Source: Symsagittifera roscoffensis (lineage: Eukaryota; Xenacoelomorpha; Acoela; Convolutidae). From it: 64,000 nucleotides of DNA. The notes under the pieces are model-generated. The model worked only from the letters and a program-made list of their open reading frames with translations, was not told where the DNA came from and made no database searches. The position numbers were made by a program, and so were the translations under genes. The number at the start of each line of letters is the position of its first letter. The stretch's first letter is position 1. Below are positions 56,782 to 64,000 of the stretch, one piece after another. The stretch lies in the NCBI RefSeq assembly GCF_963678635.1, contig NC_087071.1, positions 15,747,613 to 15,811,612 on the forward strand, read 5' to 3'.

Positions 56782-56881
56782 CTGCATCTTATTTCCATTG
56801 CTTCTGCTTTAAAAAAGCAATCTCCATCATTTATGCAAAAACCACGCCAGTAAGGCGGGCAGTCATCATCTGTGCGAATTA
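56782..56881 (-). CDS. EGF-domain exon of a probable EGFR-ligand gene
   Basis: On the minus strand, TTTTTTTTCAG ends at 56,882 and GTAAGTAG starts at 56,781, framing a 100-bp exon. In the phase that begins with two bases of a split codon it reads IRTDDDC, then CPPYWRGFCINDGDCFF and EAMEIRC, with AG left over for the next codon. The four cysteines are spaced C-x7-C-x5-C-x10-C, as in the first two-thirds of an EGF domain of the Spitz, LIN-3 and neuregulin type; the aromatic before Cys2, the NDG turn and the CF pair are also typical. The exon ends one residue after Cys4. An intron between Cys4 and Cys5 is characteristic of EGFR (ErbB) ligand genes. The product would be a secreted or membrane-tethered growth factor. 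The partner exon with Cys5 and Cys6 was not found. The reading is free of defects, so this is likely a live host gene. Confidence 0.72.
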
Positions 56882-56884
56882 CTG

Positions 56885-57235
56885 AAAAAAAACTTTAAAA
56901 ATTACTGAGTATTTTTAGAATCTAAACGACTATTAACTCTCGCATAGCAAGGGCCAAAAAAGTTTCAATGGACACAGTAAAAACAATAAGAGTGAGCACT
57001 TTACAAAAAAAAAGATTCCGATAAAAGGAACGCAATTTGAATGAGTAATTATTTTTTGGCTTTGGCCGGCTCTATAACAAGTTTACTTTATAAAGATAAA
57101 ATGCAACACAAACTCAGCGTTTTCCAAGATTTTATAACTATTTTAAAAACCTGAGAACATTATCGACTGTCTTGGTTGGTTGTCGAGGAATCTTGGACAA
57201 AAAAGGTTAAAATGTGCTCAACAGCTGTAAACTAG
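56885..57235. other. probable intron sequence upstream of the EGF exon
   Basis: AT-rich, with no coding frame on either strand. It ends where homology to the giant element's LTR begins. Confidence 0.35.
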
Positions 57236-59003
57236 ACGAAAAACAGTCGAAACGACGAGAGAATTAGTTATTGAAAAAGATGATTCTGGACGCGAACCAC
57301 TCGAACAACAGAAATTTTGTTCGTCGAATTTCGTAGAGACGGAAGCTTCAGTGACAAGTTCGGGATCGAACCGCACCCTTCCGAGCCCGGAATCTGAGAG
57401 ATTACTGACGTTAGTTCACGAGAATTGTAGAATTGGAAAATCAAAGCCCATTAGCCTCAGATAATCTTTTAGTGCCCGTTTAGCTACTGTAATGCCATGA
57501 ACGATTGAGTTGGGTTTCAGAGCAGTATTTAAATTCAGTGTATGAGCAGTTGAGTGCGAGGAAAGGGTCAGTTTTTCTATTACGGATCCCATATAAAACT
57601 TATTTGAAAATAACTATAATAACTTTAGTTTATCCCTGTTTTTAGTTGTAATCTTAATCTCTTGACCCAGCTATGTGGTTTTTAATACAAAATCTGAAAG
57701 CTATTAAGGTTTGTTTGGCTGCTGGCCTCCAAACCTTTACATAATTGTTGAACCTTAAACAGACCAAAAATCAACTGGCGAGTAAATCGCGGTGAGAAAC
57801 ACGTACAATTAAGGTGTCTGACATCTGCCAGATACCTTCAAAAAATGTTTTTTTTTCTGTTTTCCGTCGCTGTCTAAGTTTTTGGCGAATGTTATTGGCG
57901 AATATTTTCATGGCGCTCACGGGCGGAATTGTTTAACGCAGTTGACCATCATGATCAGCGAACGCTTTGGTGACGAAGACTCGAATTGAATAGACTTCTG
58001 GAATTAAAGCAAAAAGGTCCTGTATTGAGCTCGCCAGAAATCTCTGACCCTCCGTCTAGCAAGCTTTTTAAGTAGTTAAGACCCAGACCTCCCGAGATAA
58101 AAAAAAAGTTAACTGAGATTTCAAGAATCCGCTTCTACCAAGTCTTTGAGACCTGAAAAAAGAAAAACCGTAAATCGGATCAGAAAAGGTGAAAATAATA
58201 CAAAAAGAACAAACACTTTTATCTTGAAACCAAAAAAAGAACGCAACAACGGTAAAAACAGTATAAAAACTCAAAAAATGAGAATAGCAGTAGAAAACAT
58301 AAACTGACGGAATAAACATAAATTTTTGCATTATTTTTTAAATACCCTCACTGGTATGGTGTTTGAGCAATTGAGCTCGCTTTTGATGACACATCCGAAA
58401 TCATCCGCTACACGTTCTCAAGACATATCCGAAATCATCAGGAACAACCACAACGACTGTTGGCGGCTATCATTAGAAGTTTTAGTTTTCATCGGGTTCT
58501 AGTTGTAAAAACCTTAGTGTGAACTCCTTGAGACCGGTCGGTTGCAGTCTCCGTCGGTTGCAGATTTCCGACAATGGGAGCTAAGGATGGCTTTGTAATA
58601 AAAATTAACGATTGAATTTAAGCTCTTCACGATATTATATATCATCTATCCCTCTTTTCAGACCCAAAAAAAACCTTTTTTCGAAGTATAGTTTTTTTTC
58701 GACTCTATCATTAACACTATAAGTTTGGATATCTGAATTTTTCAAAACGGAAAAAGTATCTGCGCAATAATTTATTTTGCACTTCGATCCTCCTTATAGA
58801 TGAAACGAGGCGGAGAAAGACTCTAAAAAACTCAGAAAATAAATGTTTTTTTTTTTCAATTTACTCGCAATTTTTTGAAGTGAGCCAATCAATTCAAAAA
58901 GTCAAGTTTTTGAAATTATTGGAATGAAGCAAAGAAAAAGTGCAGTGCTAATTTTCGTTTCTAAACCAAGTTTGGCCCGGTTTCCACACCATTACTGTAC
59001 AGG
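57236..59003 (+). repeat. older solo LTR of the giant-element family
   Basis: The full ~1.75-kb length aligns, loosely, with 32,480-34,189. Matching phrases include GACCCAGCTATGTGG, ACAGACCAAAAATCAACTGGC, ATGGCGCTCACGGGCGG, ATCATGATCAGCGAACG, TCCTGTATTG and ACAACGACTGTTGG. No internal element sequence lies on either side. This is the form left by recombination between two LTRs. It is much more diverged than the 51,000 copy. The open frame at 58,068-58,331 on the minus strand is a by-product. Confidence 0.7.
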
Positions 59004-59460
59004 GCTATTGAGTTTATTTTGAGAATTTTTAAGCTCTTTAAGCAAGACTTAACCTGATAACCTATGTAAGTGGTAAGACAATGTCCAATCAACAAAAAAT
59101 TTTGGTTATAACTCAAAGACCAATATTTAAACCAGAATAATTTAGGGCCTTAAATCGATATTTTGTGTTATTTAGTACAAAAAGTTTCTAGTTTAATTGG
59201 CTTAAAACAATTTTCTGACTCGGTGGGTCCAGATGACTCGGTTTCAAAAACTACTTTTATCCTACATTTTCTTTGATCTTCTATGCTGTTTTGGATTCCA
59301 CAAACAAATACCTAAATCATTGTACCTACCAAAATCGCTCAAAAAATAGGCGAATTTCCGGAATCCGCATCTTTTTTTTCGGAATCCAGAACAGTTTGTG
59401 GAACCCACAAACTAACGATAAAACAATTGTATCGTTAAATTGAGCTGTTGCGGAGTCCGC

Positions 59461-59520
59461 AACTGTAAGTGGAACCCGCAAATTGTATGAGGAATCCGCA
59501 AATTGTAAGTGGAATCCGCA
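59461..59520 (+). repeat. 20-bp tandem repeat (AATTGTAAGTGGAATCCGCA type)
   Basis: Three successive 20-base units fill 59,461-59,520 exactly, and decayed units precede them from about 59,340. A TA microsatellite follows at 59,541-59,553. Confidence 0.8.
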
Positions 59521-59649
59521 TTTTGTTTCCGGATTTCCTTTATATATATATATGTATTTATATATGTAGTAGCCTTTAAAGTTGTATCTTTTAATTACAA
59601 CACATGCTTTCACTAGAACAGAAATTTACTGGAATAGAAATTTACTAGA

Positions 59650-59960
59650 ATATATCAGTGTTTGGGATTAATGGAATCCCTATTACTGACCAGTATTTGG
59701 GATCGACGAAATCCCAAATGCTGAACTCAATTGATGATTTACAATGCGTTGGGTTTCTAATCACTCTCAACCTAATGACTGCAAATAATGGATATGCTCC
59801 ATGTTTATTCCACACTATTCACAGCAATCATTGGGTATAGATGATCCCTATTGGTCCCAATGATCCCTTTATAAAAGAAAAATATTTATACTCAATTATC
59901 CCCATGTAAAATTAATGATCCCTAATGATCCCTTCCTCTATCAATTGATCACAATGAGTA
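59650..59960 (+). repeat. degenerate GATCCCT / GGAATCCC repeats
   Basis: Phrases such as TGGAATCCCTATT, GATGATCCCTATTGG, CAATGATCCCTTT and TAATGATCCCT recur about every 15-40 bases. No gene is seen. Confidence 0.45.
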
Positions 59961-59982
59961 AATTTCGAGTCCATTTTTTGCC

Positions 59983-60241
59983 TTGATTTTCAAAAAAAAA
60001 TTGCAGAATTTTTTTAAATGTTTTTATCAGATTTTTCTATTTTCTTTTTTAAATTTGTTTTCAGAAAAATTGTTTCAATTTTTTCAGTTTTTTTCTTTTT
60101 TCAGAATTTTTGTTTCAGATTTTTTCAATTTTTTTCAAAAAAAAAATTGTTTTTTTTTCACAGTTTTTTTTGAGTTTTTCAGAATAATTTTTTCAAAACT
60201 TTTTTCAGATTTTTTTTTTCAATTTTTTTTTCAACATTTTT
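59983..60241 (+). repeat. T-rich CAGATTTTTT-type low-complexity tract
   Basis: About 260 bases of T runs are broken by CAGA or CAAA. The open frame across it (Phe-rich) is meaningless as protein. Confidence 0.75.
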
Positions 60242-61770
60242 GCCGCCAAAAAGACGAGATCTCTACATGTGGATGATATTTAATGGTATACTCATACAAT
60301 CATGCATGTAGGGGTGTAAGCATTTGTGTATGTATGCATTGTCTGTGGGTAAACTCTTACATTCGTATAATATGTTTTCTTCAAAATGACTTCCCTCTTG
60401 TGACTTTCCTGAGCTAATTGGAGAAATGGTCGAGTAATTCAAAAACTAACTAAGCAAATTCATGTTAATTTTTGTCTCTCTTCGTCTAGAAGATGCAGGA
60501 TTCCACTGAATGTTATGTCAGTGCCAAATTTGTATCAAAAAGCTTTTTAAATGCTTTTTTTTGAATGTTTGTTTCCGAAAAACTTGTTCAAGGTTGTGTT
60601 TCTGTTATTTGCTTGAAAATCAAACGTGCAATCGCTTACAAAATTAGTGATATGACTAGAACTCAACTTCAATCTAGTTGTTTTTGGGTGTTTTGTCTAG
60701 GAAAGTTGCGATAACTTCTTTAGAAACTGTAGAAAAACGACACTTACTAGATAAGTCATGTGAATGTATGAACTTGTTCACGTATGTGTACATAGTCATG
60801 ATTTTAAATTTTTGTAAAATGAGTATGTTTATATATGTGTATTTGTAATTACTGCGTGTTCGTTCGCATATTTGATTGTTTGTCTTATGTATTTTTATAT
60901 GATTTTTAAATAAAAAAAATTGATTTATTTACATTCTTAAATGAACCTTTTTAAACCCTCATTTACCATACACTGTTAGACAGCTAGAAGTACAACCATA
61001 AACAAACTCTAATCTTTTTTCAAACATCTGGTTGCAATAATTAAGAGTATTTCGAAAGATACTTTACTGAAGAAGACTTTAGATATACGTTTGTCTAGCT
61101 GAGTATGTGCTTGCGTATTTATGAAGTGCTTGTTTATCAGTATGCTATGTCTGTGTATTTGTTAATCTTAAAGTAATTAAATTGTTGTTCGTGTGTTTTA
61201 AATGTTTTTTTTTCTATAATGCTTAACAAATCAAGTTGAAATGTATAGTTGTTTGTTGAAATTTAGCAAACTTTGACTTCTGAATTGTTTCAGTACCTGA
61301 GCTGTCTAGAAGTCTGTAAAGTATAGCAACAAAAGTTATGCATTTGAAAGTGCTTGCGTGTGTTGACTATGACCAAAAATTTGTATTTCAGTCGTTCATA
61401 CTTTTGTGTACAAAAGTTTTATCATAAAAGTTTGTATGTTTAGAAGTGTAACAATAGCTAGAATTATAACTAAATTTCAATTCAATCTATCTTTTTCTTC
61501 ATTGTTTATGCAAAATCGACAATTTTTACGCTATAACAACTCAGATTGGGATCAACAAACGCTGATAAAAATGACTGTGAAATTTTCGTTCCCGAGGGAG
61601 AAAAACTTGAAAAATAAAACACTTTTTTTTCGTGAAATCAAACTTATGGAGCGACCATATTTTTAGACATGAAACTAAGTGAAACACATCAACTAAATTA
61701 ACAATTTTTAGCGCTCAAGAACACAAAAAATCTTGTTCCGAGTAGTTTTATTTAGTTTGGCAAAAAAGGT
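60242..61770. other. AT-rich interval, no gene recognised
   Basis: TGTATG-type phrases recur (about 60,310-60,890 and 61,090-61,160). The open frame at 61,406-61,666 has no recognisable motif. Confidence 0.35.
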
Positions 61771-61772
61771 AC

Positions 61773-62011
61773 ATGAGGCAAAGAGCTAAAAAAGAAGTTT
61801 TGAAGTCAAGTCTACTGTCACAGGGGAGCAGCGCAAAACACAAAAGATATTTTAAAAAGTTTCATTTAGACACCAAGTATATCAGAGAATGCCCCATTCT
61901 GGCCATTCTTTTCTTGAGTGCGGTTGGCGTTTCCACAGTTGGTTTAGGGTATCTGTCGCTTGCATCAAGGGCTTACTGCTGGATTGGGATCTGCAACAGG
62001 AGTAACATGAG
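61773..62011 (+). CDS. exon of an NDUFA4-like small mitochondrial inner-membrane protein
   Basis: From the ATG at 61,773 a frame runs 79 codons to a GAG|GTAAAA donor at 62,011/62,012. The first 38 residues are basic (RQRAKKEVLK, SAKHKRYFKKF), as in a mitochondrial leader. Residues 40-64 form one membrane helix starting at Pro41, and the segment ends LASRAYCW, followed after four residues by NRSN. In NDUFA4, a subunit now assigned to cytochrome c oxidase, a Pro-led helix ends in a short loop and a [TC]W, then an NPEPW block. The helix length, the LASR-like loop and the CW fit, but the NPEPW block would lie in the next exon, which I did not find. GC is well above the flanks. A minus-strand frame overlaps (61,965-62,282) and cannot be excluded. 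Confidence 0.42.
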
Positions 62012-63125
62012 GTAAAATTGGTGACTTCAATCCCAAGGCCGGATCTAGCCTCTCCATTTCCCGGAGAGACCCAAATGGTAACTCCGATAGAGAAGCATAC
62101 TCACAATCCCGCTGGAACAGCGACTGCCTCAAGAAGAAGTGTAAACCCAGCCCTTCGAATAGCATATTTTTGTCTGTTTTCGCCGGTAATCTAATTTCCG
62201 CCGGTATTATTACAATTCTTTTCTGAGAAGCTTTCAAACCAATCTTATCAATTATTGTACATAAAAGATTGTTTTTGAACATATTTGAGCAAATGTTGAA
62301 ACAGTATACTTATTGTTCAAACGTATATTTCGTAATCAGTCGCTTATCGAATGCGTTATTAGTTGAACTGATAATTCTGATTGGATATAGATGACACTTA
62401 CACAAACTCAAAAGATTTCCAAACAGAATTCTTTTACAATTCAGCCTGATACAACGTAGTGGGTTTTGGTTGTTTGCTGAGAAAGAAATGCAATTTAGCG
62501 ACGCTGTGTATGTTTTATAAGACTCTGATAAGCAAATGATTTGACTAAATTTGAATATAGGTTTAAGTAAACCTGTTTATTAAATTCGCGTGTGAAAATA
62601 TAAATGGAATATTGTTTTCACAGCGAATATATCATTAGAATTGAAAAAAAATAGCTAGAAAAGTTGTTAAAATTTTATCTACCTGTGGTTTCAGTCTCGT
62701 CAAGAAAATCTAAAAAAACCTTGTTGTAAAGTTTCTGTTCTAAAATCAAACCAGATACTACAAGTTTATATAATTTGTTATGTACCTATGTAATGCATGT
62801 TGGATTTATAAATGTTTTGTTGTTTGGGTATCTTGTGTTAAAAAACTTTCGAAGTTATTTATGATTTGTAATTGTAGCTCCAAATACAAGTTGAAAATCC
62901 ATTGGTTGCTCCTTTTTATCTTTAAAAATCTGGATTGTTTCTTCGGGTGCTAATTTTGTACGGATAATTAATCCGTTAGTTGGTGATTACCTTCATATGT
63001 TTATGTTTAGTTGGGCGCAGTAATTATGTTTCTTTTGTTTCTGCAAGCATGACCTTTATGTATGGTTGTTAGTAGGTGATTCTGTACATTTCTATGTAGC
63101 TATTCAAAAACATTAATCTTTTATA

Positions 63126-63455
63126 TGCTAAACAAATTGAGTTCACACATGTAAACATATCTAATAAAACATATAAACACAACTAACCTATACTTCACAA
63201 AAAACTATAAACGTACCAAATACAACGTATAAACGATTATCTTCATCTATGTAGACGTATAGAGGGTCTCATAAGTGTTTGTACCAAAAATAAATTTACT
63301 TGTGAACCTTACCGAGCTTGTACGTGCAATTGTATCTAGATATGTAACTGAGAGTTAAAATCATTCTGATTTTAGCTTCAGATTTAAATTTTTTTTTACA
63401 GGTTTCAAATGCTAACCAAATTGAGTTCACACATGAAAACATATCTAATAAAACA
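63126..63455 (+). repeat. 46-bp direct repeat pair
   Basis: TGCTAAACAAATTGAGTTCA at 63,126-63,172 recurs as TGCTAACCAAATTGAGTTCA at about 63,410-63,455, and the match continues through CATATCTAATAAAACA. The second copy follows a T-rich tract ending ACAG. Confidence 0.75.
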
Positions 63456-63655
63456 AATGTAGTTTGTTTAAATTGAGGGTTTTTCTATATTTCAGATATA
63501 GTTATTTACAAATTTATGTATGTATGCAAAATGGAACTTTGAAAATTGGATTTTATTATCTTCGCATTTAACTTTAATTGTATTAGTAAAAAGATCTTAG
63601 TCTTATTTTATTTTAAGCACTTCTTTGTGTTGAAAAATCAAATTACATAACCGTC

Positions 63656-63712
63656 TTGTTGACATACCAATACTAAACCGTTTGTTGACATACAAATAAA
63701 TACTAAACCGTT
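63656..63712 (+). repeat. ~29-bp tandem pair
   Basis: TTGTTGACATACCAATACTA and TTGTTGACATACAAATAAAT are each followed by AAACCGTTT, about 28-30 bases apart. Confidence 0.6.
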
Positions 63713-64000
63713 TTGGATGGCAAATTGTAATTAAGTATCAAATCGTAAATGCCAAAATTAGTACTTGATTGAATTTAAACTTTTATAGTTTAGGTTGGTT
63801 GATGTGTTTTGTAGGCTTAGATGGAGTTTCCTATTTATATGTTCAATTATGTTTTAAACAAAAATGTTCAGTTTTGTACCTTTAAACAGAAACTCACCTA
63901 ACTTAAAGTGGTTTCGGTTTTGTTACTGATTTCTCTGGAAGGTTGAAAAAATTTCAGCAAATTTTAAATACTACACACGCACAGGATAAAAAAACTGTGT

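Larger units (their letters stand above)
62012..64000. other. downstream of the exon: GC-richer 150 bases, then AT-rich DNA with small repeats
   Basis: About 62,016-62,180 is GC-rich and open in one plus frame (GKIGDFNPKAGSSLSISRRD) and in the minus frame 61,965-62,282, so it may be coding, but I cannot say which way. After that I see no gene. Confidence 0.3.

Noticed and set aside
58068-58331. Hydrophobic minus-strand ORF (87 codons)
   Set aside because: It lies wholly inside the old solo LTR and has no equivalent in the other LTR copies.
59983-60276. Phe-rich membrane protein
   Set aside because: The frame is produced by a T-rich low-complexity tract.
1-64000. tRNA or rRNA genes
   Set aside because: I looked for A/B-box pairs with clover-leaf ends and for conserved rRNA stretches and saw none I could support.

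Overview
This is eukaryotic, almost certainly invertebrate metazoan, DNA. It is AT-rich and gene-poor, the candidate host exons are small and flanked by GT...AG splice signals, and most of the window is old transposable elements. No bacterial operon, tRNA, rRNA or CRISPR is visible. One 200-base N gap (50,800-50,999) marks it as an assembled scaffold. A nematode-like or other ecdysozoan genome would fit the 65-bp intron and the element mix, but the species cannot be fixed from the sequence.

Layout. 1-2,250: a broken Maverick/Polinton (virus-like DNA transposon) remnant with an F54H12.2-like structural-type gene followed by an adenovirus-type cysteine protease gene. 3,700-7,540: minus-strand BEL/Pao retrotransposon remnants, partly as two copies in tandem. 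7,535-12,190: a 4.6-kb minisatellite of a ~22-bp unit (core TTCGACCGTGCTCGAG), inside which a 1,387-bp block is exactly tandemly duplicated. 15,118-15,700: a minus-strand Ty1/copia pol scrap. 16,611-30,880: a 14.3-kb Ty3/gypsy-type LTR element with gag, protease, RT, RNase H, integrase, an env-like region and a further unidentified reading frame between env and the 3' LTR. 32,480-51,626: a giant (~19 kb) Ty3/gypsy-type element with ~1.7-kb LTRs. Its gag-pol is followed, after an AT-rich spacer, by a second ~6.7-kb coding region (44,034-50,799) that matches no standard retroelement gene I know and contains a possible SGNH-hydrolase GxND motif. A third, older copy of its LTR stands alone at 57,236-59,003.

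Host genes. Between and after the elements are isolated exon candidates. The best is a 100-bp minus-strand exon (56,782-56,881) coding the first four cysteines of an EGF domain; its intron falls between Cys4 and Cys5, the hallmark of EGFR-ligand genes. A plus-strand exon at 61,773-62,011 resembles the membrane segment of NDUFA4. Weaker candidates lie at 53,147-53,413 (minus) and 53,542-53,690 (plus).

Nearly all element genes carry frameshifts and in-frame stops, and the LTR pairs differ at roughly one base in ten by eye. These are therefore old, immobile copies, but their coding content can still be read in segments. All calls rest on reading the sequence and remembered family motifs; no database search was possible.
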